DNA from: Anaspis maculata
Lineage: Eukaryota; Arthropoda; Insecta; Coleoptera; Scraptiidae
DNA: 64,000 nucleotides
Reading direction: 5' to 3'
NCBI GenBank assembly: GCA_949128115.1
Contig: OX421965.1
Coordinates: 58,212,012-58,276,011, forward strand
In this document: positions 47,411 through 59,130 of the stretch, in pieces
How the letters are laid out: each line of letters starts with the position of its first letter
Numbering within the stretch: position 1 is the stretch's first letter
Position numbers and translations under genes: made by a program
The notes under the pieces: generated by a model
Told to the model about the DNA's origin: nothing
The model's database searches: none
The model's input: only the letters and a program-made list of their open reading frames with translations

Positions 47411-50244
47411 ATGACTCCAGATCTGACTTGAGGATGTGTCACTTGAATATTAGAAGTCTACGTAACAAAGTATTAGAATTGGAAGCTCTTTTAATCGATT
47501 TGCATTTTCCAGATATTGTTTGCCTTTCCGAGACCTGGTGATGCTGTGATGAGGTGCCCTTTATCAATATTCCCAAGTATAACTTGGGTGCTTGTCATTC
47601 AAGGCAGGACAAAAGGGGTGGTGGAGTGGCCATATTCGTGCACAACCGACACGGCTTTCGGGTCAAGAAGATTGGGGATGCCTGCCCTTTGGACTCAGTT
47701 TTTGAGTGGTCCCTGATTGAGCTGGCGTGTCCAAAAATTATTGTGGGTTGCATATACAGAGCTCCGGCCGCAGATCTGGGAGTGTTTAATGGAAGACTTG
47801 AGAACTTGTTGTCTGTGGTGTGCAGTTCTGGAAAGCCGGTTTTTCTCTGTGGTGATTACAATGTCAACTTTGATTTACAATCGAAGTCCAATCAGGCGGC
47901 ACTGGTCACTAACACCTTCTTATCACTTGGCCTGAAAAATTGTATTAACGAATTTACTAGGGTAACTGCTACTTCCCGAACTATCATTGATGGCATTTTC
48001 ACTAACTGTCCTGCTGACGAGCTCGGCCCTCAGGTTATTCCGTCGCATATATCCGACTACCACATGCAGATGATTTCATACAGCTTCAGGAGGTCTGCTG
48101 CGTCGGTCCCAGTTTGCAGAATGGTGCGTCCTATCACCCAGTCTGGTAAAATGACTTTCTTCCATTCCATAAGCGAGACCGACTGGAGTTTTGTTGGTGA
48201 TGCTGGGTGCGATGTAGGCTATAGGTTTTCTGCTTTTCTGGAAACTATTCGAAATCAGTCTCTTATTGCATTTCCTGAGAAGGTGATGAGGGTTCATGGT
48301 GCCAGAACAGACATTAATGTTGAATGGTACTCACAGTCTCTGAAAGTTATGAAAAAAGACCTTACAAAGTATAACAACCTTTATATCAAGACATCCGATC
48401 CTGATGTGCTCAGGCTGCGTAATGTTTCCAGGAATCGTTACCGGGATGCTCTCAGGCGTGCCAAGATAGATTCAAACAGCAACTACATCAATTCCAAGAG
48501 TAACAAGACCAAAGCAATGTGGCAGATTATTAGCATGAACCGTGGAGCCAATGTATCTCGCACAAACGATGCTTTGAGTGTGTCTCCCGACGAACTCAAT
48601 TCCTACTTCACTGGTATAGCTGACGAATTACTCAAGAAGTTGCCTCCAACATCGACCGATCCTGTTCATATGATGGCAGACAACAAACGTTTGAACTCGA
48701 CATTGCGTCGGATGAGATATTTTAGGTTTGAGGAGGTATCTTGTGGCTCGGTTCGAGATATTGTCTTCAGTTTGAAGAATAGCAGGTCCAGAGATGTCTT
48801 TGGGCTGAGTGTTCAACTCCTGAAGGGTATTGCTGATCTTGTTATAGTCCCATTGACCAGGCTGATCAATTTATCCATAACATCTGCTACTTTTCCAGAC
48901 TGTTTGGAAAGAGCTTTAGTAATACCCGTTTTCAAGAACAAGGGTGATGTCAATGATCCGGGTAACTATCGACCCATATCTATGTTGCCGGTCTTTTCTA
49001 AAATCCTCGAAAGGGTGATGAATGGTCAGCTCGTTGCTCACTTTGAGACCAACCGTTTGTTTTCAGAGAAGCAGTTTGGTTTCAGGCGGGGCAGATCTAC
49101 ATCCCAGGCGTTGTTGGACTATGTTAGGAGGTTGGTTGATGGCTTTGGGGAGGGAGACTGTGGTGTGTCTACGTTTCTCGATGTCGGCAAGGCTTTCGAC
49201 TGCGTCTCTCATTCCGTCTTACTCCGCAAACTTCACTTCTATAATGTTCACCCCACAGCTTGTAGAATGATCTCGTCTTATCTTGCCCGACGATCTCAAT
49301 TGGTTTGCCATGGTTCCACCACGTCTTCTCCGCTCCCGGTTGATCATGGAGTTCCCCAAGGTTCCGTGCTTGGACCGACACTGTTTCTGATTTATATCAA
49401 TGACTTACCTTTCGAACATGCCGATGGGGCTATCAGGTTGCTCGCTAATGACACAGTTCTATGCAGTTCGGCTCCAGGACTTGAGGATGCTGTCTGTCTC
49501 GACGCCAGTTTGCGAGGGCTAGCTACACGTTGGTTTGCTTCGAATAGGCTGAGCCTTAATAATGAAAAATCTGCTAGTGTTTTGTTTACTTTGAATAGAG
49601 TCGGTGATGTGGACCTGGAGGGATCGGCTAAGTTTCTGGGACTGCACATAGACTCCAGACTGTTGTGGGACAAATATGGTGATGTTTTGGAGACCAAGTT
49701 GTCAAGACAAATTTACTTGCTGCGTAGTATCTCGAACTGTGTGTCGGGCTCTGTATTGCGTAACGCTTATTTTTCTGTCATTGAGACTCACTTGTCGCAT
49801 GCGTTAGTTGTATGGGGCCACTCGTCGGTGAGATCCTACATTTTCCGTTTACAAAGAAGAGCTCTTCGTGTTGTTGCGGGTATTGGCTACAGAGACGATT
49901 GTCGGCCACATTTTGTCAGACTGAAAATCATGACCTTGCCTTGCCTTTATATCTTCCAGTGCTTGGTCCACGTCAAAAACAACTTATCAGAGTACTCCGC
50001 GAATTCGGATATCCATGTGCACGATACAAGGAATAAGCAGCTTTTGCGTCCAGCTCCTCTGCGGCTTACCCGGTCTTGGATGGCCAGTAATTATCATGCC
50101 ATCAGATTCTTCAATAAAGTCCCAGATGAAGTCAAAAAGTTACCTTTATTGTCATTCAAAAGCCATGTCAAGAAACTGTTGATCAAGGAGGCTTACTACT
50201 CGTGGGACGAGTTTCTCAACTCCGACCACAACGCTTTTTTGTAA
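47335..50244 (+). pseudogene. Non-LTR ORF2: AP-like endonuclease plus reverse transcriptase, inactivated
   Basis: The open frame begins at 47335 inside the ORF1 end; the protein-like part starts near 47410. Endonuclease motifs: LNIRSL (catalytic Asn) and LSETW (catalytic Glu), then an in-frame TGA at 47539-47541, then GGGVAIFV, CGDYNV (Asp/Asn pair) and SDYHMQ. RT motifs: NYRPISMLP, FGFRRGRST, FLDVGKAFD (motif A, Asp kept), GVPQGSVLGP (motif B) and LLANDT at 49438-49455. The canonical form of that last motif is Y/F-A-D-D: Tyr is replaced by Leu and the first catalytic Asp by Asn (AAT, 49447-49449). Downstream the frame stays open for 896 codons to the stop, with thumb and LQRRALRVV-type segments. 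The stop plus the active-site change make it non-functional; neither can be a start-site artefact. Confidence 0.88.
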
Positions 50245-50427
50245 TTGTACGTTGCTTCAGAACTTTGTTGCATATAATGTGTTTTCTGTTTTTGTATTTT
50301 ATGTTTTACATAATTTTCGGTGAGACGGAAGATCAGCCGTTGAGCTGAATCTCACCTTTTGTGTACCTTTTACACAAAATCATATTTTATCATGGTAACC
50401 AATATCAGCCCCCTTCTGCTCATTTTT

Positions 50428-51067
50428 GCACAGGGTGTTCACGCGAGACGAATACCCTCTTATCAAAAACTTTCCCTTCATGATAATCCAAAAAAGAAAA
50501 AAATTCCCTGGAACAATTCTTTCAGCAGTTTTTGAATATGGCAGGCCTAATTTTCCATTCCGTGTCATATACAGAGTTTCACAATTTTTTTCTCATTTTT
50601 TTGAAACACTCTGTATTTCATCACCACCATCGATGCACATTGTTATCCTGATTACAAAATGCGAGACTAAAAAAAATTTAAGAATTCACTTGAGAATTTA
50701 AATACATATGTCCAGAATATTCTGTTCTGCTTTTAAATGAGAATAATGAGATGGAATAACATAGAATGACCGATAAGATATCCGGGACATATCTGATTTC
50801 TGAATTGAATCCCGCATTCTTGAACAATGACTATTTTTTATATGACATTTGTAAGTGAATTTTTCAATTTTTTTTCAAAAAAAAAATTAGATGTGTCTTG
50901 CATAAATTGTGATACCCTGTATATGGTACATAATGAAAGAGTATTATACTACCCATATTCAGAAACTACGGAAAAAATTGTTCCAAGAAAGTTTTTTATT
51001 TTTTGAATTATCATGAAGGGAAAAATTTTGAAGGGGGTAACTATTCGTCTCGCGTGAACACCCTGTA
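50428..51067. mobile_element. Inverted-repeat element with ACAGGGTGTTCACGCGAGACG ends
   Basis: Left arm about 50430-50545 and right arm about 50955-51067 in reverse complement. They share CAGGGTGTTCACGCGAGACG, CCCTTCATGATAAT and GGAACAATT words. Similarity runs a further 10 bp outside the tips (CATTTTTG against CAAAAATG). A small internal inverted pair, TACAGAGTTTCACAA/TTGAAACACTCTGTA, sits at about 50568-50613. No transposase. Confidence 0.75.
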
Positions 51068-51123
51068 CAAAAATGATCAAAATAATAATAATGATAATAA
51101 TAACAACTATTGGTCTTTATTAT

Positions 51124-53623
51124 AGTCGTTGAGCCAGGGGACTCGAGTGGCTTCCACTTTGGGGACTTGACGTGTCATACCTTTTTGGATTCCCTACAAC
51201 ACCAGCATGAAAATAAGCCATAATACGTTTTCATCTCGAGTAGCTTAAAACCGCTATCTTGGAAAAACCGCGCCAAACATGTAGTTCTTGTGGTTTGTAT
51301 TTTTTTTCCGCATCAACGGCACCTCCAATCGGAAAAATGAAACTGAATAAAATGGAACAACAAAATTTGCTATAAATATCATTTAGCACCGTTTTTTGAC
51401 AGATCTCGTTACTCTAAATATGACAGTTCATAGTTAAGCTATAGCAAATTTCTTTATTTAACATTTTCAAGTACATCCGATAATATTTATACAAACCGAG
51501 CCTCACGTCATTGTCTTTCTAGCGTACTTCACTAGAAATGCTGCTCTTAGCGGTATTTTGATGTCCGTCTATCCGTCTGCCCATCGGTTTAGCTATCTCT
51601 CTTATCAATTATTTGCCCCTGAACCAGAAGACCTAGCAACAATCGACTTCTTGTGTGTAACATGTAGTAACCGGAGAATGGAATAAAGAGAAACATTTTT
51701 TCTCAAATCGTCTCCATCTTGATCCGCAATGTCAAATTTTCTCAAAAGTGATCCGATTTTCATGAAACTTGAAATACACTCATGTTTTATATGTAAAAGT
51801 ATGATTTTAATGGTTTTTTTTCAGATCCGCCGCCATTTTGTCCGCCATGTTGAAATTGGTTCAAGTGGTCCGATTTTGATGAAGATTGGAACCTTGGATT
51901 GGATGCATTCAGCATTGATGGTTTTCATGTTAGTCTCACGATTAGCGCCATATTGACGTGCCACATGGAAATTAATCTCCAGCTGTCACAAAATCAATTC
52001 ATGCAAATATTTTCTGAACAAGGGGTTTCTGCTGTGATTGAAAAACTTGTCGATGGAAATCGGTTTTTGTTAGTTCTTTCCCACAAGTAGAAACTTCTCC
52101 AAAAAAAATACGAAGAATTCTATTAAATTTTCGAAATTTGCAAAAAAAACGAAAATTTTAATTTTTTTTTTTGAAAATTTGAGAACCAGATAGCAATGCC
52201 TATACATCTTTATTCAAGAAAGTCGCATACCGAATTTGAACTTTATGTTTTCGGAAAAGGTACCAAAAATGGTTTTCTAGTGAACATGAAAAAATGAATT
52301 GGTAGAAGCCATTTTTGGTATTTTTTTTTGAATAGAATGTTCAAATTCGGTATTCGACTTTCTTGTCAGAAAATTTGACATTGCGGATCAAGATGGCGAC
52401 GGTTTGAGAATTTTGTTTTCCTAATTCAATAGGGTAGTGACCGATTTTTTTTTTATTATTTTTTTTTAAAGTTCACTTCTTGATAAGTGACGCTATATAG
52501 TTAACAGATTTTTTTTCGTGAATTTTCTTGGTAAAAAAAATTCATAAAAGTTTTCGATCAATTCAAATTTGGCGCGATGACGTCGCAATCTTTCATAGGC
52601 GGAGAAGCAGGCTTGACAACATTATACAGAACTTACTACAAAAAGCACTAGCGTCAACCCGTCAACGCTCATAACAGCTGATTGTTATATTGTTAACGCT
52701 TTGTGTATCTGTGCGGTGATTCGTGTTGTTTAGTTGTTTTGCTTGAAAATATGGAAAGTTGGTAAAATCTTTCATGATTTATGAATATTTCAAGACTACA
52801 TCAGACTTCAATGGTTATGTTATGCTGGCAAACGTCAACGTCAACACTGACACACAGGCAACGGAGGTGTGGTCATCCCCACTACTGTCAAAAGATTGAA
52901 ACGTCACAGCCCGCCTTACAGCTCGGTAGATTTGAAATCGTTCGCAAAAGTAGCCACTTTCAAGACAGATTTTGAGACACTTGGAACTTTTTTTTTCGAA
53001 TTTTCACGAAACGTAGTCTTGTTATTAAGGCTCTACATTCGATTAGTATGATTTTTTTCTATATTTTTGGATGGTGGTCACTACCCTATTCACCAGTTAC
53101 GCACAAGAAGTCGATTTTCGCTAGGTCTTCTCGTTCAGGAGCAATCAATTGATAAGACAGACAGTTAGACCGATGGACAGACGAACAGACGGACATCAAA
53201 ATGCCAAAATGAATTGATAACATTTCTAGTAAAGTTCGCTAGAAAGGCAATGACGTAAAGTTCGGTTTGTTCAAATTTCATCGGGTGTACTCGAAAATGT
53301 TTAATAAAGAAATTTGCCATAGCTAAACTATGAACTGTCATATTTGGTGTAACGAGATCTGCCAAAAAACAGTGCTAAACGATAACTATAGTAAAGTTTG
53401 TTGTTTAATTTTATTCAATTTCATTTTTCCAATTGGAGGTGCCGCTGATGCGGAAAAAAATACAAACCACAAGAACTACATATTTCCAAGATGGCGGTCA
53501 TAAGCTACTCGATACAAAAACGTATTATGGCTTATTTTTATGCTGTGTCCGAAAAGGTATGACACCTCAAGTCCCCAGGGTGGAAACCCAAATCGTGATT
53601 TTTGGCTCCTGGCTCATCGACTA
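51124..53623. mobile_element. Foldback element, right arm split by a 663-bp TIR element
   Basis: Tips TAGTCGTTGAGCCAGG (51124) and CCTGGCTCATCGACTA (53608-53623). The left arm (51124 to about 51748) matches 53623-53091 and then, after the 663-bp insertion, 52427 to about 52370. Landmarks: AACCACAAGAACTACAT and complement, GGCACCTCCAATYGGAAAAA, GACCTAGCRAMAATCGACTT, and ATCTTGATCCGCAATGTCAA with its complement at about 52379-52398. A further hairpin (CCGAATTTGAAC/GTTCAAATTCGG) lies in the loop. The element sits at the 3' end of the minus-strand RT remnant. Confidence 0.75.
52428..53090. mobile_element. Short TIR element inserted in a foldback arm
   Basis: AATAGGGTAGTGACC at the left (52428-52442) and GGTCACTACCCTATT at the right (53076-53090), 15-bp perfect TIRs, length 663. 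It interrupts sequence that is continuous in the opposite foldback arm. The interior contains T runs and no coding motif. Confidence 0.7.
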
Positions 53624-54605
53624 GCAGCCTTTGAGCAGAGCGAGATTCAGCTCAATAGGTAGGCTCTTTAGTACCTGAAGAGAATTTTGAAGAACATGGT
53701 CGCACGCACAATGGAATTTTCTTCTGCTCTCCATATTGAGCCAATTAGCATCGGAGAGTTTGTGACTCACACGACCGTATTTTTTTATTCCTCTATTTAG
53801 TCTAATGCACGAATTTTGCAGCCTTTGCAAGCGGCAGCTGTCATTCTGTCTCAGAAAGGGCCATATACGACGTCATAGTGATTGATCTGGTGATTGGCAC
53901 CAAGGATTCACATAGCAGTTTTTTTTCCATGGAAGCTTGAGAATGATCTGTTTTGTTTAACTGGTTTAGGTGAAAATAACCTTGCTGGAGGCATTTGGAG
54001 AAGCAAGTGGTGAGTTTCAAGTCATTGTCGATGTGCAGCCCAAGGTTCTTGGCCTCGCATGCAAAGGGTACAATTTCATCACCAATCACAATACCATCGT
54101 GGCATTTCACTTTGTCCCGATCCACCTTTCTGCCAAACAGAAGTGCTACCGATTTTTTTAGGGCTGAGCTGCAAGCACTGCCTTCGAGAGATATCTTTTG
54201 AGCTGGCAAGATCAAAGTTTTGTGCCGCCCAAGCCTGTTGAGATTCGTCTGCTGAGAATGAAATGCGTATCTGAGTGTCATCAGCATGAAAATGTAGGCA
54301 GCCAGAGAGAAAGGCAGAAGTAAAATTCGATATAAAGATGATAAATAGAAGCGGCCCCAGAATGAATCTTTGTGGTACACCTCTTCAAATTTCAGGAGAA
54401 GCGAAGACACGGCTGTTGTAACACTTGGAATTCTGCCCGTTAGATAGTTGAATAGGAGGTTGATGGAAGATGTCTAAAAACCAGTATAGTGCAGAACAGA
54501 TTCCATGATCTGATGGTTGATGGTGTCGAATGTTTTGGAATAATCTAGCAGAGCAAAAATAGTGACAAGATTCTTGTCTGAAGCTCTCAAGATGTCATCG
54601 GCACC
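53624..54605 (-). pseudogene. Jockey-group RT remnant, frameshifted
   Basis: Minus strand, in order: ASDKNLVTIFALLDYSKTFD (motif A, near 54500-54590) with TINHQ; a stop after HYTGF; a shifted frame with LHFHADDTQI (motif C Asp pair, about 54275-54300); SPKKSVALLFGRKVDRDKVK; LGLHIDNDLKLTT; and finally LQRLQNSCIRL and LSDANWLNMESRR (53700-53830). Several frameshifts and stops break it. It is a different family from the 46.4-50.4 kb element, because the residues around each motif differ. The 5' side is cut at the foldback arm and the 3' side at the 51124-53623 foldback. Confidence 0.8.
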
Positions 54606-55107
54606 AAAAGGGGGCTGATATGGTAACCATGATATAGTATTTATGATTTGACATGAAGTTACTGATGTTACGTCAAGAATCCTGGATCTGGAAAACTCAT
54701 GGTAACCGCCACAGCATGCCACATTTCAATTCATCCCTGGAGAGGTTGCTGGCGTTCACCGGGGGTAGCCAATAAAATCTACTACCGGGGAATCGAAATA
54801 AAAAACTGTAAATTTTAGAAAAAATCACGTAGCCTTTGAAATGGAAGAAATAATTGTGGAAATAAAAAAACATTTCGAGGTATTAATGCTACTTTTCTGA
54901 AAACGACATAAGAAATAGTCTACATTTTTTCTCGAAAAGTGGCACAACGTTGAAAATTGACCCTTTGGATACTCCCCTTGTTGACACCCTATTTGACACC
55001 CTGTATATCATGTACATTTTTTATTTCAAAATTTTCTTATATACATCACCACGTAGCCAAAAGAAGGCTCTGATTGGCGTCGCCTTTCTTTTTGAAATCG
55101 GGTAATT

Positions 55108-57879
55108 TTTTTCGAGATTCACGATTTTGAACAATGCGAAACTTTTGAATACTTATCCACTTTAGCCCGTGTCCACAAATGCTTTATTCCAGAGATACGG
55201 AATATAGAACTTGACTTTTCAGAAATGTTTAGGTATTATGTCGTAATTTTAAAACGATCGATCGATTTGCCTTAAATGTCACATAGACAGTCTCTTGGTA
55301 TAAATTAATAACAATTGTTTTTTTGAAACATTACAGTGGTGTAGATACTGGGAGAGCTGAGTGCAAGTAATTGGGAAAAAATACCCGAACTTTATCTACG
55401 TCACGGTGCAATTTTAGATGGATCATCATCAATTTATAGGAAAGTATTTACACACTATCTATGTGAAATTTTGAGCAAATCGGTTGATCGATTCATAAGA
55501 TTTGACAAAAAAAAAATCTGAAATATGATTATTTTAAGCCCTGGTATCTTTGAAATAAAACATTTCTGGTTTCAGGACATGGTAAAATCATTATATTCTA
55601 TGGATTGTGGATTTACGCCAGATTGGAGAATGGCTGAAAAGTCTAACTGCAGAACTGATTTTTTTTGCACGATTACAATACTTCCCGTTCCATGTTGGTG
55701 GAGACCGGAAAGGTGAAGCTACGTCATTATTTGGACAGCCAAATACAGATTGTCATTACGTCATTTCAAATAGCAAAATCAGATTGTCAAAAAAGACTTT
55801 TTTCAACACTATAAAATCGCAAAGTAATAGTAGTTTACGATACGAGTTGGCTGTTACATAAGTGGTTTTCAGACACGAAGCCGATATTTGCAGAACGAGG
55901 ACGCAGCCCGAGTTCTGTGAGAGGCTGAGTGTCGGAAAGCATCTTGTGTAACAAGCCACGAGTGTTGTACAACGTTTTACGTGTTTAATCTATTGAAAAT
56001 TGTAAATTTTTTGTAATTTTAGAGGTTATTTTGACAAGTGTCAACTTGAATACATAAGCTGTAATATACATATATACAACTTATATAAAAGTCATTAAAT
56101 CTTATGTATTAACACAACAAACACGTAAATAGAATAATGGCCCTGAAGTTCCAACTTTATGAGGAAAAATGTTGTGAAAAAAATTTCCTTTCTAAAATTA
56201 TTTCAAAAGAAAATTTACAACTGGAGGTTATGCTGGATCACCTGCAATTAGTCAAAATTATGAAGATTTCTTATTACTCATAAGTAGATATGTATCTAGC
56301 TATCTACTTGTGATGCTATAACAAATAAATTACGTGTATCAAAAGTAACAATGTCACACATGATTTACATACCAACGCAGCGCAAAATGATAGGAATACC
56401 TTCACCTCAAGGTACAAAAGGAAAAGGAAACAATGTTTCGATGTCCAATCAAAACGACAAAAAAGATCAAAACTCAGGGCTTTTTGGTGAAAACTTTTGA
56501 AGTCCATCCGGCATCAAGAGAATTTTCCAAGCCGTAATCAAATGAAATTAGGGTGCGGTGGAAAACTAGACCGAGTAGGAGTTTCGGTTTTTTCCTTCTC
56601 CTTTCTCGGGTTGGCAATCCACCATGCACCCACAAACGCGCCATTTATACGAAGAAACAGACGCAGTTTCGACATGAAAGCACCGAAAGGAAATACACAC
56701 GCACACATATAACAGAAATTCATTTCGATGCCGACTTTGATGCCGCTGATGCGTAATTCGTTTTTGGCTTTTTAACCAACCCGTCCGACGTCTCAGCCCC
56801 CCAGACGACAGAACCCTTCCTTGTCTGACTTTAATCTCCGCGTCGCTCTGCTCCTTCGCGATGTATCCGCAGGGCCGAAGGACACCACCGCAAGGATTAA
56901 TAATATGACGTTTTTAATAACGCGACGTCAAACAAGTGCCTGAAATTAAAATCGGCTTCGTCAATAGCATAAGGACGAAAATGTGAGAAATACGACAAAA
57001 ATATTATACCTAACGATGATGGTGCTTGGCTCCCGTTGTTATTCGCCTGCTCCTTGCAACCCATTCGATTATTTAGGGTTCTTACATAAGGTATAGCGAG
57101 TGTCAACTCATTGGTCGTATAAAGTCGGATATCGAGAAAACATGACGACGTGTCTCATTATTTTCCGCAGCCAAATTGGTTCGAGGGTGCTTTATGCGAA
57201 AGGCTTATTATACTGTACCGCCTGCAATTTTTCCCCTGGGTATTCGTCAAGTGTGCTGCCAGACAAACAAACGAGGTAAATTGTAAAACATTCGAACGGC
57301 GATAAAAAGTTACGTTTTATGTGGTGTTTCGGGGTTAACTCACTAGTATAGGGCAGACGTAAGTGATTACCATTGCGGTCCTGATTATGCGTCAGGGTAA
57401 TGCAATAATGGAAAAAAAAACTTGAATGCTTACTTCAGAGGCTGAGCTGTTATCCTTCACTACGGTGCATTTCTTATAGGTTCTAAAATGAGTTTTGGCG
57501 AAATATTCGCCAGCTGTGGACTTACTCACACGATGGGGTGCAAAATGCGACTTTGTTCTGAAATTTTTCTATTGCAGGAATATTCCCCTGCAAAACTAGA
57601 ATCTAAAGCTGCTTGACTCTGGGGTCACGTGGTTGACCGATCTTTTCTTCAGTTTCTAAACTGTCTGTTTCTTCCCCAAGCAGTGACCCGCCAGGCGTTA
57701 ATGTGGCAAGCTGGGACAAAAACAAGTGAGAATGCCATCACGTGCGTGAGTCTCAGTAGCGCATTTTCTTAAAGAGGCATATTATGAATGTAAAGAAATT
57801 TGGTTGAAGGAGAAACATCATTTTTTGCCCACTCTCTTCAGTCGAAACTCATTGTGATTTTTTGTTATCAGAATGAGGT
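55108..57879. other. Stretch without a recognised gene
   Basis: AT-rich to about 56500, then a moderately GC-rich part (56500-57100) with overlapping 61-71 codon frames on both strands that reflect composition. No TE or host motif recognised. Confidence 0.45.
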
Positions 57880-59130
57880 ACTTGTCAATGAAACAGATTT
57901 GAATGAAAATTCTTTCAATCATCAATTTCTTTTTGTTTGGAGGCGGGAGCTGGAGGCGGTGACTAATCAAAAGTGACCTATCTCTTCCTATTTCTAGCGA
58001 TCTATACATATAGCGAAAGAATTGGATCGTTTATCTTCAGGTTTATGTTTTACATTTATCTCTTACTTTAAGGGCGGCGTGTGGGAGCGGCAGAGTTTGG
58101 CAAAGAAATTCTTGCACAGTTTGAGCTGAGAGTTTATCTATGTTTAAGGTAACATTAACATCCAAATCAATGAAAATTGTTGGAAGTTGCACTTTTTCCT
58201 TTTGGGGGCGGAAGCTGGAGGCGACGCCATATCAAAAGTAGCCTCTACTTCCCCATTTTCAGTCAGCTATCTATATAGCGGAAAAAATTAGATCGTTATG
58301 TCTTTGGGTTTGTGTTTTTCATTTATCTCTTACTTTAAGGGCAGCGTTTGGGGGCGGCAGCATTTGGCAAAGTAACTGTTGCACAGTTTGAGTTGGGAGT
58401 CTCCAAATGTTCAAGGAAATATGACAATCAGTGAAAATTATGAAAGTTATTTTTTCTTGCTTGGGTTGCGGGAGCTGGAGGCGGCGGTTAATCAAAAGTG
58501 GCCTATCTTTTCCCATTTTCAGTGTGCTATCTATAGAGCGGAAGAATTAGATCGTTATGTTTTTGGGTTCATGTTTTCCATTTATCTCTCACTTTGGGGG
58601 CGGCGTGTGGGAGCGGCAGCGTTCGGCTAAGCAAATGTTGCACAATTTGAGTTGGCAGTTAATAAATGTTTGAGAGAACATCTCAATCAGTAAAATTGTG
58701 AAAGTTGCACTATTTGTCGTTTGGGGGCGGAATCTGGGGGCAGCGACTAACCAAAAGTAGCCTATCCTTTTCCATTTTGAGTCAGCTGTTCATACACCGA
58801 AAGAGTTAGATCGCTTTGTCTTCGGGTTTATGTTTTTCATTCCAAAGTGATTTGGGCGGTTTTTAGCAATTTTTTCATGTCGGCGGCGCATATTGAAGGC
58901 CGAATGTTCCTGGGCTTACGTTTATAAATGGCAACTATGTATTATTCATAAAATGAGAACACCAGACCAGTAAATCTGGGAGAAATTGCAATGTCATGTT
59001 ATTTCAAGTTTATCGGGGGCGGTCTTCTCTATGTTGGCGGTGCAATATAGACATTCAATATAGCCTAGCCCTCCTTTGGGAGTGGTAGCTATTTAACAGC
59101 GAAAAAATTAGAAAGCTAGGGCGTCTAGTT
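57880..59130. repeat. Tandem satellite, about 260-bp unit
   Basis: The start word CATTTATCTC recurs at 58053, 58320 and 58579, and a degraded version (CATTCC) follows at 58838, giving periods of 267, 259 and 259. Each unit contains GCGGCGTGTGGGAGCGGCAG-like, TTGCACAGTTTGAG, a GGAGCTGGAGGCGGCG word, AATCAAAAGTGGCCTATC and ATTAGATCGTTATGT. A partial unit precedes (57880-58052) and strongly degraded copies reach about 59130. The short frames over it are artefacts. A GGAC microsatellite is at 59149-59164. Confidence 0.85.

Larger units (their letters stand above)
46420..50376 (+). mobile_element. CR1/Jockey-group non-LTR retrotransposon, full length, 3.96 kb
   Basis: Bounded by AAATCA (46414-46419 and 50377-50382), the target duplication. 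The uninterrupted opposite arm of the host foldback reads GTCAAATCATA at the same place, confirming the empty site. It carries a short 5' UTR, ORF1, ORF2 and a 3' end with a perfect 9-bp hairpin TTTTGTGTA/TACACAAAA (about 50357-50379) instead of a poly(A) tail; a hairpin 3' end is a trait of CR1/L2-like families. ORF2 is inactivated (see that entry). Confidence 0.85.
45886..55107. mobile_element. Large ACAGGGTG foldback, left arm split by a retrotransposon, loop filled by other elements
   Basis: Left arm about 45886-46419, continuing at 50377-50417; right arm about 54606-55107. Tips TTACAGGGTGTC (45985) and GACACCCTGTA (to 55005), with similarity extending about 100 bp further out to ACCCGATTT/AAATCGGGT. 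Landmarks in both arms, in opposite orientation: GGGTCAATTTTCAACGTTGT, TGCTGTGGCGGTTACCATGA, ATTCTTGACGTAACATCAGT, and ATCATGGTWACCAATATCAG-like. The last landmark lies beyond the retrotransposon in the left arm, proving that the arm was interrupted. No transposase identified. Confidence 0.75.
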
